From Anaerolineae bacterium (GTDB lineage Bacteria > Chloroflexota > Anaerolineae > Aggregatilineales > Phototrophicaceae), in assembly GCA_021296065.1 (NCBI GenBank), contig JAGWBD010000003.1:1-64000 (forward strand): 64,000 bases of DNA, read 5' to 3'. The stretch's first letter is position 1. Each line of letters begins with the position of its first letter. Positions 44,291 to 51,887 of the stretch are shown one piece after another. The position numbers and the translations under genes are program-made. The notes beneath the pieces were generated by a model. It was not told the DNA's origin. It made no database searches and worked only from the letters and a program-made list of their open reading frames with translations.

Positions 44291-45589
44291 ATGCAAGAGC
44301 GACTTTCCAGGCTGGCACAGCTCCCGCGAGGCCGGCGCGGCACACTGCTGGTGGCCCTGACCCTGCTGGCTCTGGCGCTGCGCCTGGCCTGGGGATGGGG
44401 AGCACTGGCGCATGACCTGTCGCTTGTTGACCAGGGCGATTATGCGTCCTACAGACAGGCCGCGCGGCACTTTCTGAAGAGAGGAGATTTCAACAACAGC
44501 CATTTTCTTGTGCGGCCGCCGGCCTTCCCGCTACTGATTGCCCTCGCCGGGCAGAACGTCACGCTGATCATCACGTTCAACGCGTTGATCGGCACATTGT
44601 TGACTCCCCTGACCTGGTTGCTGGCGCGTCGTCTGGCTTTGGGACAGGGGAGCGCCCTGCTGGCCGCGTTGCTGGTCGCCGTCGACCCGCTGGGCATCCG
44701 CTATACCGCTTTCCTTGGTCCGGGTTCGCTGGCCTTCGTTGGCGCGCTGGCGATGATGCTCGGCCTGGTGGCCCTGGTGCAGGCGCGCACGCAAGGCCGC
44801 GTCTTCCTGTGGGCTGTCTTCGCGGCCCTGATGCTTTTGCTGTCGGTTTACGCGCGCCCCTCCATCTATGCCCTGCCGCTCATTCTGGTGCTGTGGCTGC
44901 TGTGGACAAGTCGCCGTCACTGGCCCGCGATCGTTGTCTTTGCGCTCATCAGCCTGGCGGGCATGCAATTGTGGGTCAACCACAACGCAGCTGTTTTCGG
45001 CAACCCGACTTTCTCCACTGTGGGCACCTGGACCCTGGCCTGGTACCGCGCCGTGCCGGTTCTGCGGCTGGCAACCGGCATGAGTGTGCAGGAAAGCGAG
45101 GCGCAGGTTCTCGCTGCGGTACAGGCAAGGATCGGCGGCGACCCGATGAGCGCGAACAGACACGACTGGCTCGCCGCCGGGCCGGAAGTGGAACAGGCGC
45201 TGCTAGGCGTCAGCCTGGAAATATTCAGGGACCATCCCTTCGCCTGGCTGGCGACCTTCCCGACGGGTTTCCTGCGACTCTATGGCCTTGTCCCGCCGCT
45301 GTCGCCACGCAGTGAGGTGTTTAACCCCGTCCACTATCCCCTGCTTTTGTGGAACTGGAGCCTGATGCTGCTTGCGGTCGTCGGCCTGTGGCGTCTGTTG
45401 CGCGAGCGACACTGGATCGTTTTCTGGTGCCTGTTTCTGATCATCGCCTACTTCAGCGCTGGTACACTGCTGGTCAAGTCCGCCGGCATGATCGGGCGTG
45501 AGAGCCGCATTGTCCTGCCCTTCCTCGCCATTGCAGCGCTCTACGGCGCGCCCTGGCTGCTGGCCCGCTTGCGAGGACGGGGCAAGTGA
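44291..45589 (+). CDS. Polytopic glycosyltransferase, GT39/ArnT-like
   Basis: A 432-residue membrane protein with about ten helices. The first loop carries DLSLVDQGDYASYRQAARHFL with the acidic residues expected for GT-C sugar transferases, then an IRPPAFPLLIALAG-like motif (RPPAFPLL). It lacks the C-terminal soluble domain of its neighbour. Gap is 6 bp, so the pair likely forms one unit, maybe for glycosylating surface polymers or proteins. Confidence 0.82.
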   Translation: MQERLSRLAQLPRGRRGTLLVALTLLALALRLAWGWGALAHDLSLVDQGDYASYRQAARHFLKRGDFNNSHFLVRPPAFPLLIALAGQNVTLIITFNALIGTLLTPLTWLLARRLALGQGSALLAALLVAVDPLGIRYTAFLGPGSLAFVGALAMMLGLVALVQARTQGRVFLWAVFAALMLLLSVYARPSIYALPLILVLWLLWTSRRHWPAIVVFALISLAGMQLWVNHNAAVFGNPTFSTVGTWTLAWYRAVPVLRLATGMSVQESEAQVLAAVQARIGGDPMSANRHDWLAAGPEVEQALLGVSLEIFRDHPFAWLATFPTGFLRLYGLVPPLSPRSEVFNPVHYPLLLWNWSLMLLAVVGLWRLLRERHWIVFWCLFLIIAYFSAGTLLVKSAGMIGRESRIVLPFLAIAALYGAPWLLARLRGRGK

Positions 45590-45600
45590 GCACTCACTGC

Positions 45601-45612
45601 CGACAATTGTCG
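45601..45612. promoter_or_regulatory. Perfect 12-bp palindrome upstream of ssb
   Basis: CGACAATTGTCG lies 12 bp after the glycosyltransferase stop and about 60 bp before the ssb -10 (TATACT, 45670-45675). Could be an operator; no known regulator site is matched. Confidence 0.3.
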
Positions 45613-45708
45613 CAAGGCGGCGCGCCGGCGACGCCATAGAATCTGCTGATGTGAACCACGGCCTTGCGCTATACTCTGGCGCAGAATTTCCCGCAAGGAG
45701 AGGCTCTC

Positions 45709-46158
45709 ATGACGACCTGGCATCAAACCATCATCGTAGGCAACCTGGGACGTGACCCCGAGCTGCGCTATCTCCAGAGTGGCACGGCTGTTTGCAACCT
45801 GAACGTGGCCGTTAGCGAAAGCTGGAACGACCGTCAGAGCGGCGAACGGCGTGAACGCACGACCTGGTACCGCGTGTCAGTCTGGGGCGGCCAGGCCGAG
45901 ACCTGTAACCAGTATCTCAGCCGTGGCAGCCGCGTACTGGTGACCGGTACGGTCAGCGCCCGCGCCTACACCAACAACGCCGGCGAGCCGGCCGCCAGCC
46001 TGGACCTGCGCGCGCGCGACGTGCGCTTCATGAGCAGTCGCCAGGACGACGCCGGCGGTGGCGGGGGCGGTTATGGCGGCAGTCAGGCGCCGCGTCAGCG
46101 CGACGGCGACGGCGATTTCGCCCCGCCGCCCTCCGACGTCGGCGAGATCCCCTTCTAG
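45709..46158 (+). CDS. ssb: Single-stranded DNA-binding protein
   Basis: A 149-residue OB-fold protein. N-terminal core includes VGNLGRDPELRYLQSGTAV, NLNVAVSESW and TTWYRVSVWGGQAE, the tract is followed by a Gly-rich linker (GGGGGYGGS) and the conserved acidic-hydrophobic tip ends GEIPF, which recruits repair and replication proteins. The ATG at 45709 with an AAGGAGAGG site is preferred over an upstream in-frame start. Confidence 0.95.
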   Translation: MTTWHQTIIVGNLGRDPELRYLQSGTAVCNLNVAVSESWNDRQSGERRERTTWYRVSVWGGQAETCNQYLSRGSRVLVTGTVSARAYTNNAGEPAASLDLRARDVRFMSSRQDDAGGGGGGYGGSQAPRQRDGDGDFAPPPSDVGEIPF

Positions 46159-46173
46159 CCTGACGCGGCCATT

Positions 46174-46219
46174 TCAGCACTTGTGCTGACACCCCTTCCA
46201 GGATAAACGGCGAAGGGGT
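46174..46219. terminator. Bidirectional terminator between ssb and metallopeptidase
   Basis: Two adjacent hairpins: TCAGCAC-TT-GTGCTGA (46174-46189) and ACCCCTTC...GAAGGGGT (46191-46219). They separate convergent genes; T-tracts are weak. Confidence 0.55.
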
Positions 46220-48159
46220 CAGTAAAGCGTCAGGCGCAACGCATAGTCCACCGCTTCGGTCGTCAGCGCCGCCATGGGTGAGAGCGCCAGCGTCACCTGG
46301 GTCGTGTCCGGCTGCAGAGACAATGTCCAGACGCCGGGCTCCGTCACCAGCCAGCGCTGCAACTGCGGCTCGCCGGCGCCCCTCTGCAGGGCCTGCAGCC
46401 ACATGCGCTGCGGCACCCGGTTGTCGCTCCAGACCCAACCGCGCGCCTGCCAGCCGCCATCGTCCATCTCGAAGTCGCTGTCGTAGCCCAGCTCGGGAAT
46501 ACGGACGTCATCAAGCAGCATGCCGGGTTGGGTGATGGCGTCGTCGGTCAGCACCTCAAAGCGCAGCAGCACCTCCCGCCCGGCCCAGGCATCCAGCGGG
46601 ATGCGCTCCTGCAACCAGCCCTCGCTGCGGCCCGTGTAACCCGGACCGATGGCGTTGCCATGCGGGTTGGCGCGGGTCATGGCGGGGCTTTCCAGCACCT
46701 GCCAGCGCTGCCCGCCGTCGTAGCTGAGCAGCACGTGGCCGTAGTCCCAGAGTGCTTCCATGTGGTACCAGAGGCTGAAGTGCAGCGTGGCCCGGGACAG
46801 ACCGCGCAGGTCGAAGGCGCGCGTCAGCGTGGTGTCGCTGTTGTCCTGGCGCTTGCTGTACCACAGACGCCGGCCGCTGGCGGCCTCCGTCGGCGCCAGG
46901 CGCGCCTGCGCTGGCAGTTCCAGCGCGATCTCCAGCGCTGCTGCGCCCCGCAGCCCGTCCAGTTGCAGATAGTCCGTCGCGTACTGCGCCAGGCTGGCCG
47001 CGCGCCTGAAGGGGTAGCTGTCGACCCTGGCGACCGGCGGCGGCGGCCGCAGCGACAGCGGACTGCGATAACCGTAGCGGCCGTCCGCAAGTTGCGCATC
47101 CTGCAACCAGTTGGCCAGCACCCAGTCCGCGAAGAAGGTATCGGCATTTGGCTCGCCGAGGTCGGCCAGCAGGGCTTCCAGCGCGCTCAAACCGGCCAAG
47201 GGATGCTGCGACAACTGCCGCAGCGCCTGCGGCCCGTAGCGATCGTGCAGGTAGGCTACGAAGAGCAGGCCGGCGCCGTAGTGCGGGTAGGTGTCGCCGG
47301 TCTCCGGCCAGGTGTTAAGCTGCGTGCCCGGTCGCGCCAGAAAGGCGTTCGCCTCGGCCTCCGTGCCAAAGTTGAAACCGCCATGCAACTCGGCGAAGCC
47401 GGAAAAACCCTCGTTGAGCCAGACGTTTTCGTTGGGGTCCTGGTGCGCCTGGATCATGTGCTGGAACTCGTGCGCGGCGAGGCCGGCCAGCGCGGTGGCG
47501 TCGACTTCTGTCCCCAACACGTCCAGGTTGAAGATGACCATCTCGCGCTGGTTGCTGGTGGGGACGGCCGCGCGCGGCCAGCTGTGCTCGCTGGAGAAGT
47601 AACCGGCCACGCGCGGGCCCAGGCCCCGCGTGAAGAGCACGTAAATGCGCGGGTCGCCGTCCACGCCCGGTTTGTTCTCGCTGCCAAAAAGCTCGCGTAG
47701 CGCGCCGTAGATTTGCCGGTCGAAAATCTGCGCCAGCGCCTGCAGTCGCGACAGATCGACGTCGACGCCCGCTTCGACCCAGAGCCAGGCGTGCTCGCCG
47801 CTGGCGCGCAGGCTGGCCTCGACATCGAAACGGCGGTTCTCCTGCTCGTTGGTGACGTTGAAGGACAGCAGGTCGCCTGGTTGCCAGTCCGGCGCAGCGG
47901 CTGGCGCGGCGAAGGCAGTGGGCGGGCGCTCGACGAGGCCGATGACGCGGCGCGCCAGCTCCACCCGATCGCGCGGCGGGACCTCCGCGACGGCCAGGGC
48001 AGCGAGCGTGTCCGGTTTATCCCCGGAGCGGCGAAGCGAAGGGGACGGTTCCGGGGGCTGCGCCGTCAGCGGCGCGACGCCCAGCAGCAGAATGAGCAGC
48101 AGAGTCAGCAGCAGCGCCCGGAGGATCAATACCTTTTTCCTTCTTGTTCCTGAATGCAT
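46219..48159 (-). CDS. Secreted zinc metallopeptidase with immune-inhibitor-A-like C-terminus
   Basis: A 646-residue exported protein: signal peptide 1-34, then a gluzincin-type domain with zinc motif HEFQHMIQAH and the downstream ligand Glu in NEGFSGFAELHGG. C-terminal half contains a MAM/jelly-roll-like module (LHFSLWYHMEALWDYGHVLL; SEGWLQERIPLDAW) as in immune inhibitor A and similar M6/M30-type peptidases, then a small beta domain. Likely digests extracellular protein. Confidence 0.83.
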   Translation of the reverse strand: MHSGTRRKKVLILRALLLTLLLILLLGVAPLTAQPPEPSPSLRRSGDKPDTLAALAVAEVPPRDRVELARRVIGLVERPPTAFAAPAAAPDWQPGDLLSFNVTNEQENRRFDVEASLRASGEHAWLWVEAGVDVDLSRLQALAQIFDRQIYGALRELFGSENKPGVDGDPRIYVLFTRGLGPRVAGYFSSEHSWPRAAVPTSNQREMVIFNLDVLGTEVDATALAGLAAHEFQHMIQAHQDPNENVWLNEGFSGFAELHGGFNFGTEAEANAFLARPGTQLNTWPETGDTYPHYGAGLLFVAYLHDRYGPQALRQLSQHPLAGLSALEALLADLGEPNADTFFADWVLANWLQDAQLADGRYGYRSPLSLRPPPPVARVDSYPFRRAASLAQYATDYLQLDGLRGAAALEIALELPAQARLAPTEAASGRRLWYSKRQDNSDTTLTRAFDLRGLSRATLHFSLWYHMEALWDYGHVLLSYDGGQRWQVLESPAMTRANPHGNAIGPGYTGRSEGWLQERIPLDAWAGREVLLRFEVLTDDAITQPGMLLDDVRIPELGYDSDFEMDDGGWQARGWVWSDNRVPQRMWLQALQRGAGEPQLQRWLVTEPGVWTLSLQPDTTQVTLALSPMAALTTEAVDYALRLTLY

Positions 48160-48240
48160 TGTAGCCTGCCCCGGCGTTGTCCTGACGCCTGCAGGCGCCT
48201 ACAATCGGCGCTCGTTGTCACGCAGGCAAGGAGCGCGACC

Positions 48241-48966
48241 CTGGGCGGCACCCTGCTCAACGCCATTGCAGTGCTCTTCGGCGGCCTCGCCGGCCTGCTC
48301 ATCGGCCAGCGCCTCAACGAACGCCTGCGCGGGGCGGTGGTCAGCGGCATCGGCCTGGTGACCGTCGTGGTGGGCGTCAGCAACGCCGGCCAGAGCGGCA
48401 ACATCATCATCCCGCTGGTCAGCATCGTCAGCGGCGTGGTGCTCGGCGAACTGCTGGATATCGACGGGCGATTGCAGGGCTTCGCCGCCTGGCTGCAGGC
48501 GCGTGTGGGAGATGCTTCGGACAGCGAAGCCAGATCGCGCTTCATCAACGGCTATCTCTCGGCCAGCCTGGTCTTCTGCATCGGGCCGTTGACCTTCGTC
48601 GGCTCGCTGCAGGACGGCATGGGGCTGCCGATCGGCTTTCAGCAACTGGCCATCAAGAGCGTTCTGGACCTGATCACGGCGGCGACTTTCGCGGCCAGCA
48701 TGGGCGTCGGCGTGCTCTTCAGCATCGTGACCATCCTGGTCCTGCAGGGCGGCCTGGCGCTGCTGGGCAGCACGCTCGGCGAGGTGATGAGCGTCGCCAT
48801 GATCGCCGAGATGACGGCCGTCGGCGGCGTCATTCTGATCGGTCTGGCGCTGGTGCTGCTGGAGTTGCGGCCGCTGCGGGTGGCCAACTTCCTGCCGGCG
48901 CTGGTGATCGCGCCGCTGCTGGTGGCGCTGGCCGAGGCGACGGGCGTCATCCTCTACCCTTTTTGA
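48241..48966 (+). CDS. DUF554 membrane protein, probable CTG start
   Basis: A 241-residue protein with about seven helices, a known DUF554 family (TLLNAIAVLFGGLAGLLIG at the N-terminus, FVGSLQDG in the middle). Function unknown; possibly transport. No ATG/GTG/TTG fits: the longer frame starting with ATG at 48154 adds an Arg/Cys-rich segment unlike the family. CTG at 48241 has AAGGAG six bases upstream and gives the family's usual N-terminus. Confidence 0.75.
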   Translation: MGGTLLNAIAVLFGGLAGLLIGQRLNERLRGAVVSGIGLVTVVVGVSNAGQSGNIIIPLVSIVSGVVLGELLDIDGRLQGFAAWLQARVGDASDSEARSRFINGYLSASLVFCIGPLTFVGSLQDGMGLPIGFQQLAIKSVLDLITAATFAASMGVGVLFSIVTILVLQGGLALLGSTLGEVMSVAMIAEMTAVGGVILIGLALVLLELRPLRVANFLPALVIAPLLVALAEATGVILYPF

Positions 48967-49092
48967 TATCCGGCGGCGGACATCCGGGTCAAGGCAGCGC
49001 CTGGCAGGCCGCGGCCGGCCGCGTCAACTTCCACCCTTTTTAAATATCCGATGGCGGACGTCCGCGTCAAGGCAACGCCTGGCGGGCCGGAC
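48956..49092 (+). repeat. Imperfect 77-bp-period duplication of the DUF554 gene end
   Basis: ACCCTTTTTGATATCC... at 48956 and ACCCTTTTTAAATATCC... at 49033 share about 58 bp with roughly ten differences (GGCGGACATCC/GGCGGACGTCC; GTCAAGGCAGCGCCTGG/GTCAAGGCAACGCCTGG). The first copy contains the last codons and stop of the DUF554 gene, so the second is likely an old duplication of its 3-prime end. Confidence 0.7.
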
Positions 49093-49123
49093 AGGCGCAG
49101 GGGCACCCGCCCGTTTAACGGCT

Positions 49124-49150
49124 GCGGCCCAGGGGGTTAGCCTGGGCCGC
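49124..49150. terminator. Strong hairpin downstream of DUF554
   Basis: GCGGCCCAGG (49124-49133) pairs perfectly with CCTGGGCCGC (49141-49150) around a 7-base loop, followed on the plus strand by AATTT. Probable terminator for DUF554; may also stop minus-strand transcription. Confidence 0.6.
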
Positions 49151-49164
49151 AATTTGCGAAGGTT

Positions 49165-49200
49165 GGGTGGGCGACACCGCTCCGCGGTGTCCACTCACCC
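49165..49200 (-). terminator. Strong hairpin between DUF554 and the 12-codon ORF
   Basis: GACACCGC-TCC-GCGGTGTC (49173-49191) extended by a partly paired GGGTG...CACCC flank. Placed where the minus-strand transcript from the 49299-49326 promoter would end. No T-tract is evident, so it could be an RNA structural element rather than a terminator. Confidence 0.45.
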
Positions 49201-49222
49201 CCGTGTTACTGAGGTGAGTACC

Positions 49223-49261
49223 CTAGCGGAGCCGTACCTCCACCTTACCTTGATCGCTCAT
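49223..49261 (-). CDS. Possible 12-codon ORF or leader peptide
   Basis: ATG at 49261 is preceded by GAGGAGGTGAT, a near-perfect ribosome-binding site with normal spacing, and reads MSDQGKVEVRLR then TAG. A consensus-like promoter lies 38 bp upstream. Such a strong site before a tiny frame suggests a real leader peptide or microprotein, but no downstream gene on this strand is within reach (the next is the metallopeptidase beyond the DUF554 gene, which is on the other strand). Confidence 0.4.
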   Translation of the reverse strand: MSDQGKVEVRLR

Positions 49262-49298
49262 CAGGATCACCTCCTCGTCTACCTTGACAGATGGCGCC

Positions 49299-49326
49299 AG
49301 TATAACGCCTTCTCGCCAGCGTGCAA
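49299..49326 (-). promoter_or_regulatory. Promoter for the minus-strand small transcript
   Basis: TTGCAC (49326-49321) and TATACT (49304-49299) with a 16-bp spacer, close to the sigma-70 consensus. It points at the 12-codon ORF and the two hairpins at 49124-49200. Confidence 0.5.
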
Positions 49327-49646
49327 GTAATCAATGTCACCACTTCAACTGTTCCACAGTTGCCAAGCGCGATACCGGTGACCACCCTCCTGTGCCAACA
49401 GTCAAGGGTCATGCTATACTGCCGTTGTGGAGCGGTCGGGAATTGAACCCCATACACACAGGTGGGTAGCCGAATGTTGGAACCATCCACCGCCCCTTGG
49501 ACCCCCGAGAGTTGGATTCTCGGGGGTTCGCATTCCAGACAGCCTATCGTTTTGTCCGTTTGTTGTCAAGTACGTAGCAAGTTCCCATTTTGACATGTTT
49601 CCGTTTCGTGTTACAATACGGCATGTGTTGTGAAATGAGGTGAATC
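49327..49646 (+). other. Non-coding region with a hairpin transcript candidate and promoter
   Basis: Contains TGCTATACT (49412-49420, -10 without a good -35), then a segment that can fold (GGAGCGG at 49431-49437 with CCGCCCC at 49490-49496, one mismatch; GGTGGGTAG with the complementary region before it) and a perfect hairpin ACCCCCGAGA-GTTGGAT-TCTCGGGGGT (49501-49527). The layout fits a ~110-nt small RNA or an attenuated leader of the 49647 gene. A second promoter lies nearer that gene. Confidence 0.4.
49590..49617 (+). promoter_or_regulatory. Consensus promoter of the winged-helix gene
   Basis: TTGACA (49590-49595) and TACAAT (49612-49617) with a 16-bp spacer, 29 bp before the ATG at 49647; ribosome-binding site GAGGTG at 49637-49642. 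It is the best match to the sigma-70 consensus in the window. Confidence 0.65.
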
Positions 49647-50390
49647 ATGGTTGCGAAGCCCCGGAGTCCCAGCTACCCGAGCGTTGATCTGGAAACAGCC
49701 CTTGATCTTTTGCGCAAGCTCTACGACAAGGTCCATAGGGGTCAGTTCATGGCGATCGATGCCGCCAGCGCCTGGGGTTATAAAAGCGTCAGTGGACCGT
49801 CAAAGAGCAAGATATCCACATTGAGGCAATATGGACTCCTTGAAGGCAAAAAGGGAGGCAAGAACACAGAAAAGCCAAAGATATCTCGGCGAGGATTGAC
49901 CTTTGTAATGCGACATCCCGCATCTAGAGAATATCAAGCAGCATTAAAAACCGCTGCCCTTTCGCCTCCGCTTTTTCGTGAAATCTTTGACGCCTTGCCC
50001 GAAGTCACTGACGGAGTGTTGCGAGAATATCTGCTCTTCGACAAGAACTTCACCGAAAGCGGTGCCGAGCGTTTTATCGACGTCTACCGCGCTACTATTC
50101 AGCTTGTCAATCTCGATGATGATGGTGAAATGTCAAAACCGGTGAGTGACAACAGCAATCACAATGTCGAGATTGGTGTAACCGAATCTAGCCCTGAGCT
50201 TGGAGTTTCTGGCGGGCAGCCTCCTCTAGTGAGGATTACCCTTTCTACGCAGGGAGAGTACGCCATGCTCTTGCCACAGATGACATCCGATGAATGGGAT
50301 CGGAAGGCTGCGCTCTTTGACGCACACAAGGATATTTTTGTACAGAAAACAATCGAGCCTCAGACTCCGCCTGAACAGAACACTTCGTGA
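49647..50390 (+). CDS. Hypothetical protein with N-terminal winged-helix-like domain, probably acquired
   Basis: A 247-residue protein I cannot assign to a named family. Residues ~10-85 look like a winged helix (LETALDLLRKLYDKV..., SKISTLRQYGLLEGK, ISRRGLTFVM), as in DUF5343-type proteins. The remainder has no motif and ends with a hydrophilic tail. Base composition is clearly less GC-rich than its neighbours and codon use includes many AT-ending codons. Own consensus promoter and a perfect terminator frame it, like a self-contained cargo gene or phage-derived regulator. Confidence 0.75.
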   Translation: MVAKPRSPSYPSVDLETALDLLRKLYDKVHRGQFMAIDAASAWGYKSVSGPSKSKISTLRQYGLLEGKKGGKNTEKPKISRRGLTFVMRHPASREYQAALKTAALSPPLFREIFDALPEVTDGVLREYLLFDKNFTESGAERFIDVYRATIQLVNLDDDGEMSKPVSDNSNHNVEIGVTESSPELGVSGGQPPLVRITLSTQGEYAMLLPQMTSDEWDRKAALFDAHKDIFVQKTIEPQTPPEQNTS

Positions 50391-50400
50391 CTGAATTGCG

Positions 50401-50424
50401 AACGCCCCGGCATGCCGGGGCGTT
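50401..50424. terminator. Perfect 24-bp palindromic terminator
   Basis: AACGCCCCGGCA/TGCCGGGGCGTT is a perfect palindrome followed by TCTCTT, 10 bp after the winged-helix gene stop. It can stop transcription from both sides before the convergent monooxygenase gene. Confidence 0.8.
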
Positions 50425-50468
50425 TCTCTTGTCCGTATAACTGTCCTGCGTCACGCAAATGCCTTGTT

Positions 50469-50771
50469 TCACGCGTTGACGCTGGCCGTCATGAATTTGA
50501 CGTTGGAGGCCTTGCGCACGCCCTCGTTGGCCTTGCGGAAGGCCACCATGTGCGCCGGCGGGTTGTCGGCCGAGAGGTGGGCGTCGAGGTGCGCCTGGCT
50601 CTCCCATTCCTCGTAAACGAGGAAGCTGTGCTCGTCCTCAAGGTGGGCGAAGAAATTGTAGCGGATGCAGCCGGCTTCCTGCTGCGTGGCGTGGGCCACG
50701 GCGATCATGGCCGCGATGGCCTGCTCACGCGTGCCTTCGTTGACGACGATGTCTCCTGCAACGACGATCAT
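50469..50771 (-). CDS. Antibiotic biosynthesis monooxygenase-like (ABM) protein
   Basis: A 100-residue dimeric ferredoxin-like protein with the ABM pattern VVAGDIVV...AMIAVAHATQQEAGCIRYNFF...FLVYEEWESQAHLDAHLS. Related to YgiN quinol monooxygenase. Substrate unknown. A GGGAG site precedes the start and plsY is 30 bp upstream. Confidence 0.85.
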   Translation of the reverse strand: MIVVAGDIVVNEGTREQAIAAMIAVAHATQQEAGCIRYNFFAHLEDEHSFLVYEEWESQAHLDAHLSADNPPAHMVAFRKANEGVRKASNVKFMTASVNA

Positions 50772-50801
50772 AAAATATCTCCCGTGTGAACTCGATAAGG
50801 G

Positions 50802-51434
50802 TCAGGCCGACTCGCCCACGCGGCGCTCCGTGCCGGCCAGCAGACGGCGTATGTTGCCCAGGAAGCGGATGTAAATGAGCAGGGCGCCCGCTATGGCGTA
50901 GACGTTGTAGATCTCCGGCAGTTCACCGGCGTTGACCATCACCAGCACCCAGGCCATCACCAGGGTGACGCCGCTCAGCACGGCCAGCGACATGTAGCGC
51001 GTCAGGCGCAGCAGCGCGAGGCCCAGCGCCAGGCTGACGATGAACTGCAGCGGCGCGACCAGCAGCAGCGAGCCGAAGAGGACGGCGGCGCCCTTGCCGC
51101 CGCGCAACTGGCGGGTCAGCAGCAGTACGATCACTGACCAGTTGTGGCCGACCATGCAGGCCAGCGTGGCCAGCACGGTCGCCCCGGCCTCGTCCCCCGG
51201 CGCCAGGGCCCGCGCGATCAGGATGGCGACGATGCTCTTGGCCAGGTCCATCACGCCCACGATCTGGCCGGCGCGCGGGCTCACGGCGCGGGCGACGTTG
51301 GTGCCGCCCATGTTGCCGCTGCCGACCTCGAAGATGTTGACGCCGTGCAGGCGCGCGATCAGCCAGGCCGAAGGGATGCTGCCCAGCAGGTAACCGATGA
51401 TGGCGACGAGGACCCAGGTCGTGTTGTCGGTCAT
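50802..51434 (-). CDS. plsY: Acyl-phosphate:glycerol-3-phosphate acyltransferase PlsY
   Basis: A 210-residue five-helix membrane enzyme that acylates position 1 of glycerol-3-phosphate from acyl-phosphate, first step of phospholipid synthesis (EC 2.3.1.275). Conserved cytoplasmic loops GSIPSAWL...FEVGSGNMGGTNVAR, GHNWSV and RGGKGAAVLFG are present. Since glycerol-3-phosphate is also the probable ligand of the Ugp importer at 13.6-17.2 kb, the two may meet in metabolism, but no gene linkage exists. Confidence 0.95.
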   Translation of the reverse strand: MTDNTTWVLVAIIGYLLGSIPSAWLIARLHGVNIFEVGSGNMGGTNVARAVSPRAGQIVGVMDLAKSIVAILIARALAPGDEAGATVLATLACMVGHNWSVIVLLLTRQLRGGKGAAVLFGSLLLVAPLQFIVSLALGLALLRLTRYMSLAVLSGVTLVMAWVLVMVNAGELPEIYNVYAIAGALLIYIRFLGNIRRLLAGTERRVGESA

Positions 51435-51467
51435 GCCTTGCCCTCCCTTACTTCAGCGTCTGGCCTT

Positions 51468-51833
51468 TCACTCCGCCCAGGCGCTGTAGATGCGTTGCAA
51501 CTCGCGTTCGTGGAAGCTCCGTTCGGCCGCGCGCGAGGCGTCGGGCGCCAGCCGGCCCAGCGCGCGCGCATGGCGGAAAAAGCCGGCGCCGGGCAGGCCG
51601 TCCGCCTTGCGCACGACCAGCGCGCCCAGCAGCGGCCAGCCATCGGCCGCCTCGTCCGCGTTGACGGCCTCCACCAGTTGCGGCAACTGGCGCAGCAACA
51701 CGTAGCGCTGCGGCGGCAGGCCGACGCGCTGCGCCAGCTCGCTGTAGCTGATGGTGCGGCGCGCGCAGGCGCGGCGCATCAGCGCATCGCGCACGGCCTC
51801 CTGACAGCGATCAACCTGCGCCTCGTTCTGCAT
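51468..51833 (-). CDS. Conserved hypothetical protein
   Basis: A 121-residue protein starting at ATG 51833. It has an HTH-like segment (TISYSELAQRVGL) and a conserved WPLLGALVVRKADGLPGAGFF element seen, as I recall, in uncharacterised bacterial proteins. I cannot give a function. It is divergent from the cysteine-synthase leader, with only 20 bp between its start and the -35 of that promoter. Confidence 0.6.
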   Translation of the reverse strand: MQNEAQVDRCQEAVRDALMRRACARRTISYSELAQRVGLPPQRYVLLRQLPQLVEAVNADEAADGWPLLGALVVRKADGLPGAGFFRHARALGRLAPDASRAAERSFHERELQRIYSAWAE

Positions 51834-51852
51834 CGCCCCCGCTCCGGCGCGC

Positions 51853-51881
51853 TTGACTCCGCGCCTGGCCGCGATTATACT
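51853..51881 (+). promoter_or_regulatory. Promoter of cysteine-synthase leader
   Basis: TTGACT (51853-51858) and TATACT (51876-51881) with the optimal 17-bp spacer. Predicted start near 51888, giving a 5-prime leader of about 235 nt. Confidence 0.7.
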
Positions 51882-51887
51882 CGCAGT

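Noticed and set aside
49428..49497. Possible tRNA gene on the minus strand (T-arm-like GGTTCAATTCC, 7-bp acceptor-like stem)
   Set aside because: No anticodon stem can be paired in the expected position, the T-stem has a mismatch and total length is about 69 nt. Not a functional tRNA; kept only as an observation.
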